The translations under genes were made by a program, and so were the position numbers. The notes under the pieces were generated by a model. That model worked only from the letters and a program-made list of their open reading frames with translations, was not told the DNA's origin and did not search any database. A DNA stretch of 64,000 nucleotides, taken from positions 124,001 to 188,000 of the forward strand of contig NZ_MWWS01000004.1 in assembly GCF_002259585.1 (NCBI RefSeq), given 5' to 3'. Positions 19,928 to 30,306 of this stretch are shown here, in pieces; position 1 is the first letter of the stretch, and each line of letters begins with the position of its first letter. The stretch comes from Bombiscardovia coagulans. GTDB lineage: Bacteria; Actinomycetota; Actinomycetes; Actinomycetales; Bifidobacteriaceae.

Positions 19928-20431
19928 TTACTGTGCAACAGGAAGATTATCCACATCGAGACCGATAGCGGCCAACTGTTCCTTGCCTTCAGGAGTAATC
20001 ATTGTATACGACCATCTGGGTTTCCAGGTCCATTCTATTCTGAATTCTTCAACTATACCAGCCAGCATTTGAGCACATTGATCTTCAATGAGACCAGTTA
20101 AAGGACAGGCTGGAGTCGTGAGTGTCATGGTGATAATGGCACGGCCGTTATCGTCTATCTCCACACCATACACCAATCCTAAATCGACGACATCCACACC
20201 CAGCTCAGGGTCGATGACCTGATGAAGTGCTTCTCTTACGTCTCTAGCGGTTACCCTTCCTATCTCATTGACTGCCTTGAGTGGTATAGCTTCTTCCCCC
20301 TCACTACTGGGAGCAATGGCGTTGTCAGAAGTCATACTATTGTTTTGTTGAGACTGGGTCGCATGAGGATGAGATGCGCTTGCACTATCTGGTCTTGTGT
20401 CAGTAGTCATTCTTTTGTTTTCATCTGTCAT
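19928..20431 (-). CDS. sufT: SufT-like Fe-S assembly protein (DUF59/MIP18 family)
   Basis: A 167-residue protein with a disordered Ser/Gln/His-rich N-terminus (about 1-60) and a DUF59 domain. The domain shows VREALHQVIDPELGVDVVDLGLVYGV and TLTTPACPLTGLIEDQ, with the conserved reactive cysteine in TPACP. SufT assists Fe-S cluster maturation under high demand. It is the last gene of the suf operon, 9 bases after sufU, and the context supports the call. Confidence 0.92.
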   Translation of the reverse strand: MTDENKRMTTDTRPDSASASHPHATQSQQNNSMTSDNAIAPSSEGEEAIPLKAVNEIGRVTARDVREALHQVIDPELGVDVVDLGLVYGVEIDDNGRAIITMTLTTPACPLTGLIEDQCAQMLAGIVEEFRIEWTWKPRWSYTMITPEGKEQLAAIGLDVDNLPVAQ

Positions 20432-20440
20432 GTATTCTTC

Positions 20441-21043
20441 TCATTTCTGCGACTTGACCGCTGGTACATCCGCAGTTTCAAACTGAGTCATTGCCTGTGC
20501 TATAGAAGCTTTCATACCTTCCCAGCCCAAGAGAGCACATTTAATTCTCATGGGGTATCGTGATACCCCCTGGAAAACAATTGCATCCCCTAAATCATCA
20601 TTGGCTTGGTTATCGTCCAAGCCGACCCCACGAGAGTGCATCAGTAACTGAAAATCCTGAGCAAGTGCCATAGCCTTATCTACAGTCTGCCCCTGAACTA
20701 AGTCGACCATAATTGACAAACTAGCCTGCGATATAGAGCACCCTTGACCGTCCCAAGCTATACGTTCTATACGATAAGAATTCCCATTGGAACCGCTAGA
20801 CACTTCTACATACACTGTTGCTGTATCACCACAGGTAGGATTGAACTGCTGTGACTGAGCAGTTTTGCATGCTTCATGTCCGGAAGTCAACGTTATTCCA
20901 CCATGAGCACCTATAGAAACCGTTTCCAAACTAGAGTCGGCTCCTGAAACAATCTTTCCATGCGGGTGTTTTGACGCATCCAGAATAACCTCTTGATACA
21001 TCTCCTGAAGTTCTTGTTCGCCCATTCCAAAATCTTCTACCAT
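20441..21043 (-). CDS. sufU: SufU Fe-S scaffold / sulfur-transfer protein
   Basis: A 200-residue NifU_N/IscU-like protein. It has three expected cysteines: one in FNPTCGDTATVYV, one in GQGCSISQASLSIM, and a third in RIKCALLGWEGM. In Gram-positive bacteria, Zn-bound SufU accepts sulfur from SufS and passes it to SufBCD. It is longer than IscU and has the insertion between the second and third cysteines typical of SufU. It follows sufS by 63 bases. Confidence 0.95.
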   Translation of the reverse strand: MVEDFGMGEQELQEMYQEVILDASKHPHGKIVSGADSSLETVSIGAHGGITLTSGHEACKTAQSQQFNPTCGDTATVYVEVSSGSNGNSYRIERIAWDGQGCSISQASLSIMVDLVQGQTVDKAMALAQDFQLLMHSRGVGLDDNQANDDLGDAIVFQGVSRYPMRIKCALLGWEGMKASIAQAMTQFETADVPAVKSQK

Positions 21044-21106
21044 GGTCTCAAACTTACTTCTAACTCTCGTCTTGTTGATCGTATCTGTACTGCAACCGCA
21101 TGCGGA

Positions 21107-22378
21107 TCAGACTCGGAAGAATGATCTGACGTCTGACACAGCATTCAGTAACTTGTCAACGTCATCAATGGTGTTATACACACCTATAGAAGCCCTGCTA
21201 GAAGAGTACAGCCCAAAGTGTCGATGGACTGGCTGTGCACAGTGGTGACCCACTCTAATCCCGATTCCTCGGGCATCAACAAACTGGCCTACATCATGCG
21301 GATGTACCCCATCCACATCAAATGCGACGGTACCGATGCGACCTGAGCCTGTAGAAGGCCCCAAAATACGAATTCCCTCAATACCACCAAGCTTAAGCAT
21401 TTCCTGAGAAAGGACCTTTTCGTGAGTAACAATACGGCTCAAACCAATCTCGCTCAACCATTCTGCTGCTGTAGCAGCAGCTACCATCTGCGCTACGGGT
21501 TGCGTACCTGCCTCGAAACGTGCCGGAGGCGCCATGTACTGAGCAGGCCTGTCCATAAAAGCCAATTCAACCATGGAACCACCGAAACTTGCAGGAGGTA
21601 AAGCTTCCAAAAGAGCTCTCTTACCATATAGGAAACCAACCCCTGTTGGACCATACATCTTATGAGCACTCCATACAGCGAAATCAACGTCCAATGCATG
21701 AAAATCAACTGGAATATGTGGAACCGACTGACATGCATCCAGGACCACGAAAGCACCTACCTCATGAGCCCGGCGCACAATGGGTGCTATGTCTGTAACC
21801 GCACCTGTCACATTTGATATATGGGTAATGGCTACGATTTTGGTTCGTTCTGTAATTACTTGTTCAGCTGTATCAGAACGGATTCTTCCTTCTTGATCAA
21901 GCTGAAACCATCTCAGCTTAGCTCCAGTACGGTAGCTCAATTCTTGAAAAGGCAAAAGGACAGAGTGATGCTCTGCCTCACTTACAACAATTTCATCACC
22001 TTCCCGTATAGCAAACTGTTGTGCTGCAGAACCTCCCCTACCTTGGCTAGCATAAGAAAGTGCGGCAGCAAGTAAGTTAAGACCGGCAGTAGCTCCTCCG
22101 GTAACGATGATTTCCTCCAGTCCGTCACCATACTGAGCTCCAACCAAAGCAGCCACCTTACTACGGGCCTGATCGAATGCATCTGTAGCTCTAGCAGCTA
22201 ATTCATGAGTTCCTCGGTGTACGCCAGCATTTTCATACTCATAAAAATGTGATTCTGCATCAATAACACATTGGGGTTTTTGCGCTGTGGCCGCAGAATC
22301 TAAGTAGATGAGAGGTTGGCCATGTATTTGTTGCTTTAAAATAGGAAATTGAGCACGAACTTGTGCAAATTCATCCAT
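21107..22378 (-). CDS. sufS: Cysteine desulfurase SufS
   Basis: A 423-residue PLP-dependent group II cysteine desulfurase that removes sulfur from L-cysteine for cluster assembly. Motifs include IYLDSAATAQKPQ at the N-terminus, the PLP lysine in VWSAHKMYGPTGVGFLYGKR near residue 240, and the catalytic cysteine in IRVGHHCAQPVHRHFG near residue 385. GAGGAGG lies about 8 bases before the ATG. It lies between sufC and sufU in the suf operon. Confidence 0.97.
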   Translation of the reverse strand: MDEFAQVRAQFPILKQQIHGQPLIYLDSAATAQKPQCVIDAESHFYEYENAGVHRGTHELAARATDAFDQARSKVAALVGAQYGDGLEEIIVTGGATAGLNLLAAALSYASQGRGGSAAQQFAIREGDEIVVSEAEHHSVLLPFQELSYRTGAKLRWFQLDQEGRIRSDTAEQVITERTKIVAITHISNVTGAVTDIAPIVRRAHEVGAFVVLDACQSVPHIPVDFHALDVDFAVWSAHKMYGPTGVGFLYGKRALLEALPPASFGGSMVELAFMDRPAQYMAPPARFEAGTQPVAQMVAAATAAEWLSEIGLSRIVTHEKVLSQEMLKLGGIEGIRILGPSTGSGRIGTVAFDVDGVHPHDVGQFVDARGIGIRVGHHCAQPVHRHFGLYSSSRASIGVYNTIDDVDKLLNAVSDVRSFFRV

Positions 22379-22435
22379 GACACCTGCCTCCTCATATACG
22401 GTAGATAGCTGAAGCTTCTAGAGGGCGAGAATGTA

Positions 22436-23215
22436 TCAAGCTAAAGCAGATTCGGAATCAGCACCATCAGGAAGGTATTGATCATAGCCTGCCTCTTCCA
22501 GTTCGTCAGCCAAATCTGGGCCACCTGTTTTAACAAAACGTCCATCTGCAAAAACGTGCACAATATCAGGCTTAATGTATTTGAGAATTCGAGTGTAGTG
22601 GGTCACCATTAAGATCCCCAGTCCCGTAGTCTCTTTAGCCCTATTAACACCCTCTGAAACGATACGTAGAGCATCTACATCCAAGCCAGAATCTGTCTCA
22701 TCCAAAATAGCAAACTTGGGTTTCAATATCTCCAGTTGTAGTACTTCAGCACGTTTTTTCTCACCACCAGAGAAACCTTCATTCACTGATCGTTGGGCAA
22801 ACTTTGGATCCATTTTCAGCCGTTTCATAGCAGCGTTAAGGTCCTTTGTCCACGTCCGTATTGCAGGAGCTTCTCCATCTATCTCTGTTTTAGCGGTACG
22901 TAAAAAGTTGGTCATAGAAACGCCAGAAACTTCTACGGGATACTGCATGGCAAGAAAGAGACCAGTCTTGGCACGTTCATCAACGGTCATTTTCAACAAG
23001 TCTTCCCCATCAAGCAGGGCTTGTCCAGAATCGACGATGTACTTGGGATGACCTGCTAACGTATAAGCAAGGGTTGACTTGCCAGAACCATTAGGTCCCA
23101 TGATTGCGTGAGTCTGTCCAGATTCAACCGTCAAATTAGCACCTTTTACAATCTGCTTACGGCCCTCTTTCGTTTCAACAGAGACGTGCAGATCCTTAAT
23201 TTCTAGTCTAGACAT
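22436..23215 (-). CDS. sufC: Fe-S assembly ATPase SufC
   Basis: A 259-residue ABC-type ATPase of the SufBCD complex. Walker A is GPNGSGKSTLAYTLAG, the signature is FSGGEKKRAEVLQ, and Walker B is PKFAILDETDSGLDVDAL. It provides the ATP-driven conformational change for cluster assembly on SufB/SufD. GGAGGG precedes the ATG, and sufD ends 1 base upstream. Confidence 0.97.
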   Translation of the reverse strand: MSRLEIKDLHVSVETKEGRKQIVKGANLTVESGQTHAIMGPNGSGKSTLAYTLAGHPKYIVDSGQALLDGEDLLKMTVDERAKTGLFLAMQYPVEVSGVSMTNFLRTAKTEIDGEAPAIRTWTKDLNAAMKRLKMDPKFAQRSVNEGFSGGEKKRAEVLQLEILKPKFAILDETDSGLDVDALRIVSEGVNRAKETTGLGILMVTHYTRILKYIKPDIVHVFADGRFVKTGGPDLADELEEAGYDQYLPDGADSESALA

Positions 23216-23216
23216 A

Positions 23217-24443
23217 TTAGTTACCCTCCAAAACGTGTTTCATGGCTTCACTCTCACCTTTTGACAGTCTGCGGTCAATAACTTCCATAAGGTGACCTGC
23301 AACACTCGGAACACCTATCTCTTCGACGAGTTCTCCAAAGAAGCCTCTAACAACCAATTTACGGGCTTCAGCCTCTGGGATCCCTCGGGACTGTAGGTAG
23401 AATAGTTCTTCCTCCTCAAAACGCCCAACCGAACTGGCATGTCCGGCGCCGATAATGTCACCATTTTCGATTTCTAGGTTAGGCTCAGAATCAGCTACAG
23501 CTCCTGGCGTTAGCACCAGATTCCTGTTTAATTCATATGAGTCTGTACCTGGTGCCGAAGGCTGAATGAGAGCATTACCCACCCATGTTGCATGTGCTTT
23601 CGCTCCATCCAGTGCTCCCTTATAGACAACACGAGACTTGCAATTGGGGTGGTTGTGAACCACCATCGTTCGATGCTCCATGTGTTGTCCAGGATCAACA
23701 AAGTATATACCGAGCATATTGAGCTCTCCACCTTCGCCACCAAACTCTTGGTCCATACGAATACGAACTGCATCTCCACCGAGAGTGACAACTGAATGTC
23801 GCAAACTGGCACCAGGACCGATGTGTATACGCTGATTGCCAACTTCTTTTGATGTTGTCCCCCATTCCTGCACAAAGGTAGTTGAAATATGCGAATCAGC
23901 ACCTGTCACTATTTCAACGCCTTCTGTGAGATAAGCATCGCCAGTATGCTCAACTACGACATCAGCATAGGTACGCTCCTTTGCCACAATGACCAGGTGT
24001 AAAGCGTCTAACTGGAGGCCTCCTCCAGTAATGCGAATCAAAATCGGCTGTTCAATCTCACCTTGAAGAACAACAACGTGCGACGCTGTGGCAGATGCCC
24101 ACTCAACTGCTGACACCCTGTCATTGGGTTTTAAAACAGTGCCGAAAGGTTCCTGCATAATATCTGTGGTAGATACAGAAACCTGATCTTGCGGCGGTGT
24201 GCTACCGTCAATCGAAGTTACTGAAATAGTAGTTGTACCTGATGGCTTGAAGACATGGTAGAACTCTTCAAATCGTTCAACAGGGGTAAAACGCCAATCC
24301 TCTTGCTTACGTGTAGGAATAGCGTAGTCGTCAGGGTCAAAAGAACGAACTGCACGGTCTACACTTGATGGCATCCGAGCCGGAGCTAGGTATGGATCTG
24401 TTTTCTCTTTATCGATGTTTTGCTTCTGTATATTTTCAGCCAT
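23217..24443 (-). CDS. sufD: Fe-S assembly protein SufD
   Basis: About 408 residues with the right-handed beta-helix SufB/SufD core. The C-terminal part carries the family pattern IGAGHASSVGRFEEEELFYL, followed by SRGIPEAEARKLVVRGFFGEL. SufD pairs with SufB and SufC in the scaffold. The ATG at 24443 is preferred: it sits one base after the sufB stop (TGAGATG), with GGTTGAG just ahead. An in-frame TTG at 24452 is less likely. Confidence 0.95.
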   Translation of the reverse strand: MAENIQKQNIDKEKTDPYLAPARMPSSVDRAVRSFDPDDYAIPTRKQEDWRFTPVERFEEFYHVFKPSGTTTISVTSIDGSTPPQDQVSVSTTDIMQEPFGTVLKPNDRVSAVEWASATASHVVVLQGEIEQPILIRITGGGLQLDALHLVIVAKERTYADVVVEHTGDAYLTEGVEIVTGADSHISTTFVQEWGTTSKEVGNQRIHIGPGASLRHSVVTLGGDAVRIRMDQEFGGEGGELNMLGIYFVDPGQHMEHRTMVVHNHPNCKSRVVYKGALDGAKAHATWVGNALIQPSAPGTDSYELNRNLVLTPGAVADSEPNLEIENGDIIGAGHASSVGRFEEEELFYLQSRGIPEAEARKLVVRGFFGELVEEIGVPSVAGHLMEVIDRRLSKGESEAMKHVLEGN

Positions 24444-24444
24444 C

Positions 24445-25944
24445 TCAACCAACCGAACCTTCCATCTGCAACTCGACGAGTCTGTTCAGCTCTAGAGCGT
24501 ATTCCATGGGCAATTCTCTCGATATTGGCTCCACAAAACCACGTACAATCATACCTCGAGCTTCTTCTTCACTGAGACCACGACTCATGAGATAAAAAAG
24601 TTGGTCTTCAGAAATTTTTGAGACCGTAGCCTCGTGAGACATTGTCACATCATCTTCTCGAACATCAACGTGAGGATAAGTGTCAGACCTGGAATAGTTA
24701 TCGACTAACAGGGCGTCACACACCACAGAAGATGAAGACTGCTCAGCACCTTTCACGATTTTGACAAGGCCCCGGTAAGCTGCCCTGCCTAAATTGCGAG
24801 ATATGGACTTAGAAACGATAGTCGATGAAGTGTGGGGAGCCAAATGTATCATTTTCGCCCCCGTATCTTGATACTGTCCTTGTCCTGCAAATCCCAAAGA
24901 CATGGTCTCACCCTTTGCATATGGTTCAGCCAGAATACAGGCGGGATACTTCATGGTCGCTTTCGAACCAATATTGCCATCCACCCATTCCATGGTGCCT
25001 CCCTCACGGACATATGCACGCTGGGTCACCAAGTTGTATACATTATTAGACCAGTTCTGAATAGTTGTATAACGCACACGCGCATGCGGTTCAACAATAA
25101 TTTCTACTATTGCGGCATGCAAGGAATCAGTCGAATAAATAGGTGCTGTACAACCCTCTACATAGTGAACATAGGAGCCTTCATCGGCAATAATTAGCGT
25201 ACGTTCGAATTGGCCCATATTTGGCGTATTAATGCGGAAGTATGCCTGGAGAGGAATGTCAACATGCACACCCTTAGGAACATAGACAAAAGAACCTCCA
25301 GACCAGACAGCAGTATTCAGTGCAGCGAATTTATTGTCATCAGCTGGAATGACAGTGCCGAAGTATTTTTTGAACAAGTCAGGGTGTTCATGCAAGGCTG
25401 TATCGGTATCCATGAAGATAACTCCTTGCTCAGTGAGATCCTCACGAATCGAATTATAGATAACTTCAGACTCGTATTGAGCCGCGACACCAGAAACGAG
25501 CCGCTTCTTCTCAGCTTCAGGAATGCCAAGTCGGTCATAGGTATTCTTAATGTCTTCTGGTAAGTCCTCCCAGTTCTGGGCCTGCTTATCAAGCGGTTTA
25601 ACATAGTACTTGAAGTCTTGCGCATCAAAGTCGCTTAAATCAACACCCCACTCAGGCATCGGTTTTTCGAGAAAAGCACGGTAACCTTGAAGCCGACGTT
25701 CAAGCATCCATTTTGGTTCATGCTTATCAGCCGAAATAGCACGAACAACATCCTCATCGATACCCTTTTGAGCGGCTTCGCCTGCGGCATCTGAATCATG
25801 CCAGCCGTAATTGTAGTCACCGAATTGAGAAAGGATCTCGTCATCTTGCTTAATCTTGTCTTCATTGACGCGAGATCGGTCAGAAACGTACTGGCTCATT
25901 TCCACATCTCGCGTTATATCCGTCTGCTTTGAGCTGGTACTCAT
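24445..25944 (-). CDS. sufB: Fe-S assembly scaffold SufB
   Basis: The first gene of the suf operon, about 499 residues. The pattern [17 protein letters not shown], the segment [17 protein letters not shown], and the C-terminal [28 protein letters not shown] are diagnostic. SufB is the main scaffold on which 4Fe-4S clusters are built with SufC and SufD. The ATG at 25944 is chosen because a strong AGGAGG lies 9 bases upstream; an upstream in-frame extension to 26016 is probably not translated. No SufR-type regulator lies next to the operon in this window. Confidence 0.97.
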   Translation of the reverse strand: MSTSSKQTDITRDVEMSQYVSDRSRVNEDKIKQDDEILSQFGDYNYGWHDSDAAGEAAQKGIDEDVVRAISADKHEPKWMLERRLQGYRAFLEKPMPEWGVDLSDFDAQDFKYYVKPLDKQAQNWEDLPEDIKNTYDRLGIPEAEKKRLVSGVAAQYESEVIYNSIREDLTEQGVIFMDTDTALHEHPDLFKKYFGTVIPADDNKFAALNTAVWSGGSFVYVPKGVHVDIPLQAYFRINTPNMGQFERTLIIADEGSYVHYVEGCTAPIYSTDSLHAAIVEIIVEPHARVRYTTIQNWSNNVYNLVTQRAYVREGGTMEWVDGNIGSKATMKYPACILAEPYAKGETMSLGFAGQGQYQDTGAKMIHLAPHTSSTIVSKSISRNLGRAAYRGLVKIVKGAEQSSSSVVCDALLVDNYSRSDTYPHVDVREDDVTMSHEATVSKISEDQLFYLMSRGLSEEEARGMIVRGFVEPISRELPMEYALELNRLVELQMEGSVG

Positions 25945-26073
25945 ATGCACAGACCTCCTAACACCATTCAGCCGCAAATCAGCAACCTTGTCGTTAGGCT
26001 TAACAATAGCGACCAAAACGAGAAACCGCCAGAACTAATTTCAAATAAATAAGAACAGTATAGTGTTTACAAC

Positions 26074-26119
26074 AAAAATAACGTCCGTTGACCTTGAACG
26101 AAATCAAGAGCAACGGACG
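26074..26119 (-). terminator. Terminator of pyrG
   Basis: On the minus strand, CGTCCGTTG and CAACGGACG (plus-strand 26082-26090 and 26111-26119) form a 9-bp stem with a further short nested stem. They are followed by TTATTTTTGTTG. It separates pyrG from the sufB promoter region. Confidence 0.75.
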
Positions 26120-26149
26120 AAAGTTATTATTATGAGGTAGAAGACGAAT

Positions 26150-27811
26150 TCAGTGACGGGCAGCCTCGTGGTCTAAGCTTGCTTTAACCAAACCAGCAAA
26201 AAGTGGATGAGGCTTTGTTGGACGGGATTTGAATTCTGGGTGTGCCTGTGTGCCCACATAGAATGGGTGAACACTTTCAGGAAGTTCCACAAACTCAGTC
26301 AACTTACCATCAGGGCTAGTGCCGCTAATATGAAGCCCAGATTCGTTGAGTCGGTCCATGTATGCAACATTCACCTCATACCGATGACGGTGACGCTCAC
26401 TGACCTCTGTGCTCCCGTATAGACCAGCAACCAGTGAGTCAGCTTTGAGCACCGCGGGATATGCACCTAACCGCATAGTGTGCCCCATATCACCGTCGCC
26501 TTCAACAATTGACTTTTGCTCTTCCATGGTAGCAATGACAGGATTGGTGCAACCAGGCTCGAACTCTGATGAATTGGCATCTTCAAGCTTTAATACATTC
26601 CTAGCATATTCAATTACTATCGACTGCATACCCAAGCACAATCCTAAGGCAGGAAGCTTGTTCTCACGCGCATAGTGCAATGCGCCCATCTTTCCCTCAA
26701 CACCGCGTGAACCAAAACCGCCCGGAATAATGATTCCATCGACATCTGCCAGAGCCCGCTCAGCATCTTCCATGGTTTCGCATGAGTCCGCGGTAATCCA
26801 CTTGACATTAACCTTGGCCCAATTAGCAAAACCACCTGCCTTGAGAGCTTCTGAAACTGATAGGTATGCATCAGGCAGGTCAATATACTTGCCGACAATA
26901 GCTACATTGACCTCACGTTTTGGATGATGAACACGCTCCAACAAGTCATCCCACTCAGCCCAATCAACATCGTGGAATGGCAAACCGAGTTCTCTTACTA
27001 CATAAGCGTCCAAGCCTTCATCATGAAGAATTTTTGGAACATCGTAAATCGAAGGAGCATCGACACAATTGATGACGCCTTCTTCGTTAACATCACACAT
27101 CAAAGAAATTTTATCTTTAATGGATTGACTGAGCAGCCTGTCAGAACGAAGTACTAAAGCATCAGGAGTGATGCCTAGTTGCCGCAAAGCCATAACAGAA
27201 TGCTGTGTTGGCTTGGTCTTCAGTTCATGCGCCGCAGCTACATACGGAACGAGAGATACATGGACAAACATGCAGTTTTCTGCACCAATATCTCGACGAA
27301 CTTCGCGAGCTGCCTCCATAAAAGGCTGTGACTCAATATCACCCACAGTGCCACCAATCTCTGTAATGATGACATCTACATCGTCGCTAGCCTGCGCACG
27401 CATGCGACTCTTAATTTCGTTCGTAATATGAGGAATGACCTGGACACATTGACCTAGGTATTCTCCTGCTCGTTCCTTACGAAGGACAGACTCGTATATC
27501 TGCCCGGTGGTCACATTAGCTTTTTGAGTCAAGAAGACATCTAGGAAACGTTCATAATGGCCAATATCCAAATCTGTTTCAGCACCATCTTCCGTCACGT
27601 AGACTTCACCATGTTGGAAGGGATTCATCGTACCTGGATCCACATTAATATAGGGGTCCAGCTTTTGCTGAAGGACACGAATACCACGGCTACGGAGCAA
27701 CCTTCCGAGAGAAGAAGCTGTAAGACCTTTACCGAGAGAAGACACAACTCCACCAGTAACAAAAATGTGCTTGGTAATGTGTTCTTGGGAATTTCCATGT
27801 TGTTTGACCAT
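26150..27811 (-). CDS. pyrG: CTP synthase
   Basis: Converts UTP to CTP using glutamine and ATP. The N-terminal synthase domain (about 1-275) begins with [20 protein letters not shown]. The C-terminal glutamine amidotransferase domain has [15 protein letters not shown], the nucleophile cysteine in ALGLCLGMQ near residue 390, and the catalytic His in [14 protein letters not shown]. Its 553 residues are typical. The Shine-Dalgarno (GAAG) is modest. It ends at a clear terminator, and the upstream neighbour is the odd open frame at 27880. Confidence 0.98.
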   Translation of the reverse strand: MVKQHGNSQEHITKHIFVTGGVVSSLGKGLTASSLGRLLRSRGIRVLQQKLDPYINVDPGTMNPFQHGEVYVTEDGAETDLDIGHYERFLDVFLTQKANVTTGQIYESVLRKERAGEYLGQCVQVIPHITNEIKSRMRAQASDDVDVIITEIGGTVGDIESQPFMEAAREVRRDIGAENCMFVHVSLVPYVAAAHELKTKPTQHSVMALRQLGITPDALVLRSDRLLSQSIKDKISLMCDVNEEGVINCVDAPSIYDVPKILHDEGLDAYVVRELGLPFHDVDWAEWDDLLERVHHPKREVNVAIVGKYIDLPDAYLSVSEALKAGGFANWAKVNVKWITADSCETMEDAERALADVDGIIIPGGFGSRGVEGKMGALHYARENKLPALGLCLGMQSIVIEYARNVLKLEDANSSEFEPGCTNPVIATMEEQKSIVEGDGDMGHTMRLGAYPAVLKADSLVAGLYGSTEVSERHRHRYEVNVAYMDRLNESGLHISGTSPDGKLTEFVELPESVHPFYVGTQAHPEFKSRPTKPHPLFAGLVKASLDHEAARH

Positions 27812-27879
27812 GGAACTTCAGCTTATCATTGGCATAGGATCTTATGAAAATAATCTGGAAGATAAAATCATACAAAAAG

Positions 27880-28148
27880 CTATAATGTCTTCTCCTCATT
27901 GAAAACTACCTGGACACGCCCATATACATCAGAAATAGCTCCGTATGAAACTATATTCCAGGTACCCCTAGTATATCGCAGGTCGCTGATTGTAAGATCC
28001 AGAAACCCTGGCCGCCCTAAATTCACGCATTGAGCAGCATATGAACCATAGTGTTGTGCAAATATGGACTCTCCATATCTCGATTCCGATGAACTGAAGA
28101 GGTTGATAAGACGCTGTATGTCCTTAATTTGTGAGATTTTTATCTGAC
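27880..28148 (-). pseudogene. Uncharacterised open frame without a normal start (relic or non-AUG gene)
   Basis: The 337-base gap between aroQ and pyrG contains a minus-strand frame open for 95 codons. It runs from a TGA inside the aroQ 3' end to TAG at 27882-27880. Residues read like real protein, for example SESRYGESIFAQHYGSYAA, GRPGFLDLTISDLRY and ISDVYGRVQVVFNEE. No ATG, GTG or TTG occurs in its first 47 codons; the first is a GTG that would leave only 48 residues. A purine-rich AAGGAC precedes ATA CAG. It could be a gene that lost its start, a 5'-truncated relic, or a gene using ATA/ATT. I do not recognise the family. Confidence 0.45.
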
Positions 28149-28634
28149 TTAATCTTTGTCTATCTCTTCACTGAAATGTGCTACTGCTTCCAAAGCAAGT
28201 CGGTATCCATAAAAGCCCATCCCGGTAATAGTTGCTGTTGCAATGGGTGAGATAACACTATGCTTGCGAAAAGTCTCACGAGAAGCAGGATTTGAAATGT
28301 GAACCTCAATCAATGGCATTCCTGATTTACTTACCTGAGCAGCAGCGTCAGCTAGGCTGTAGCTGTAATGTGTAAAAGCAGCAGGGTTTATAACGACCGC
28401 TGTCTTTCTGTCTACAGCCTGATGCATCCAAGAGACCATTTGCCCTTCATCATCGGTCTGACGCACTTCAACACTTAAACCCAGTTCCTGCCCCCAAAGT
28501 AAGCAATCTTTTTTTAACTGCGTGAGGTCCTGATATCCGTATACCTCAGGCTCACGGACACCTAAGCGACCTAAATTCGGACCATTAACCACTACCACCC
28601 TGTGAGTCTTTGTCTCAATTTCCGCTTCAGTCAT
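28149..28634 (-). CDS. aroQ: 3-dehydroquinate dehydratase, type II
   Basis: Third step of the shikimate pathway, about 161 residues. Motifs are VVVNGPNLGRLGVREPEVYG at the N-terminus, INPAAFTHYSYSLADA with the substrate-binding Asn and catalytic His region, and VHISNPASRETFR. The ATG at 28634 has AGGAGGGG about 7 bases upstream and is preferred over the codon at 28655. It lies 46 bases downstream of the aroKB stop, in the same operon. Confidence 0.96.
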   Translation of the reverse strand: MTEAEIETKTHRVVVVNGPNLGRLGVREPEVYGYQDLTQLKKDCLLWGQELGLSVEVRQTDDEGQMVSWMHQAVDRKTAVVINPAAFTHYSYSLADAAAQVSKSGMPLIEVHISNPASRETFRKHSVISPIATATITGMGFYGYRLALEAVAHFSEEIDKD

Positions 28635-28680
28635 TGTTCTACCCCTCCTGACCACGTTTCAGCCGCTACTCCCAATAAAG

Positions 28681-30306
28681 TTATTCGGACCTGATTCGTT
28701 CAAAGGCCGCATGAACTGCATCAGTTGGCGGATTGTTTAAGTGCAACGGGTGCCCGATTCTATCTATTATGATAAAACGTAGCTGACTGCCTCTAGTTTT
28801 TTTATCCCGATGCATCACTTCAAGAACCTGCTCCCATGAGCCACCGGACCATGATGTTTGCAAGCCTAATGACTGTAAAAGCTCACGGTGGTATTTCACT
28901 AATCCTTGGTCACTATACCCCATGAGATTGGATAGCTCTGCTGCAAAAACCATGCCTACTGAAACGGCCTGCCCATGTCTCCATGAAAAATGCTCTATTT
29001 GCTCAATAGCATGACCTAACGTATGACCGTAATTCAGAAATTCTCTAGGACCAGACTCCTTCAAATCTACTGAAACATATCGAGACTTAACAATAGTGGA
29101 TCGTTCGATTAATTCAGTAACTATATCGTTGATGCGATCATTGTGAACAGAACCGTCGAAATGACACAGACAATCTACCTGCTCCTCCAAAATTTGCAAA
29201 ATGCGCTGATCCATAATAAAACCGCACTTAGCCACCTCACCTAATCCTTCTATGAAGATATCTCTAGGCAAGGTACACAAGGTTCGTATATCAGCTAAAA
29301 CTCCTACAGGAGTGTAAAAAGATCCCACCAAGTTTTTCCCTTGAATGGTGTTGATCCCTGTTTTGCCGCCTACAGAAGCATCGACCATGGCAAGAAGAGA
29401 CGTAGGGCAATTGACATACTTGATACCACGCATCCAAGTGGCAGCAACAAAGCCTGCTAAGTCTGTGGCTGCTCCCCCACCCACGCCTACTATTGCATCG
29501 GAACGGGTAAAACCGTCCTCTGCTAAACGTGACCACACACCATTAGCAACCTGTACCGTTTTACCTGCCTCAGCATCGGGAATTGTAATGTCACTGACTA
29601 CGTAGCCAGCCTGTCGCAACAGTGATCTGACATGATCTGCATGGCGTTGAACAGTACGTGTATGTATCAGGGCTACACGGTGGGTCTCGTTTCCCAGCAG
29701 AATACGCAAACGCGAGGTCGCTCCTGGACCAATATGTACATCGTAAGGTTCTACACCACTCACATGAACAACCCGTTCCTTAAGCACATCTGCTAAGCGC
29801 TGAGCCATCATTTTAGGAGTTGTTCCATGTGAAGGAATAGAAGCCGTTGCTAAGCTTTGATAGACTGGCTGTCGTTCTTCGTACAGTTCCATCCATCTCT
29901 GTTTGGCATTATTTTCCAGAAGTGGTCGCTTCAGACCATGAACAGCTCGAGCGCTTGCTTCTTCTGGATCAGCATCGATATGGATAATGATGCCACCCTG
30001 GTGCCGATACTGCATCAATGCATCATAAATATCAGGGGTCATGGGAGAACCGCCTCCCAAAGCAAAAATACCCCCTTTGAAACAATGCAAGATACGACAG
30101 ACAACATCACTCTCAATCTTGCGGAAGTATTGTTCACCATCTTCTCGCACGATCTCCGAAATTGTTCGACTGGCCCTCTGCTCAACTTCTTGGTCAGCAT
30201 CTGTAAAGGGAAGATTGAGTATCTGTGCCGCTAATTTCCCAACACGTGTTTTTCCTGCGCCAGGCATACCGATGAGTACGGCCACAGGCATGTCTTCCCA
30301 GTTCAT
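28681..30306 (-). CDS. aroKB: Fused shikimate kinase / 3-dehydroquinate synthase
   Basis: A two-domain fusion of about 541 residues. Residues about 1-170 are shikimate kinase, with the P-loop [14 protein letters not shown], the acidic pair in FTDADQEVE, and [11 protein letters not shown]. Residues about 185-541 are 3-dehydroquinate synthase, with [21 protein letters not shown] and the zinc/substrate motif [16 protein letters not shown]. It thus carries out a late and an early step of the shikimate pathway. This fusion is common in Bifidobacterium. The ATG at 30306 gives a 4-base ATGA overlap with aroC and has GGAG upstream; a start at 30324 is also open. Confidence 0.95.
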   Translation of the reverse strand: MNWEDMPVAVLIGMPGAGKTRVGKLAAQILNLPFTDADQEVEQRASRTISEIVREDGEQYFRKIESDVVCRILHCFKGGIFALGGGSPMTPDIYDALMQYRHQGGIIIHIDADPEEASARAVHGLKRPLLENNAKQRWMELYEERQPVYQSLATASIPSHGTTPKMMAQRLADVLKERVVHVSGVEPYDVHIGPGATSRLRILLGNETHRVALIHTRTVQRHADHVRSLLRQAGYVVSDITIPDAEAGKTVQVANGVWSRLAEDGFTRSDAIVGVGGGAATDLAGFVAATWMRGIKYVNCPTSLLAMVDASVGGKTGINTIQGKNLVGSFYTPVGVLADIRTLCTLPRDIFIEGLGEVAKCGFIMDQRILQILEEQVDCLCHFDGSVHNDRINDIVTELIERSTIVKSRYVSVDLKESGPREFLNYGHTLGHAIEQIEHFSWRHGQAVSVGMVFAAELSNLMGYSDQGLVKYHRELLQSLGLQTSWSGGSWEQVLEVMHRDKKTRGSQLRFIIIDRIGHPLHLNNPPTDAVHAAFERIRSE

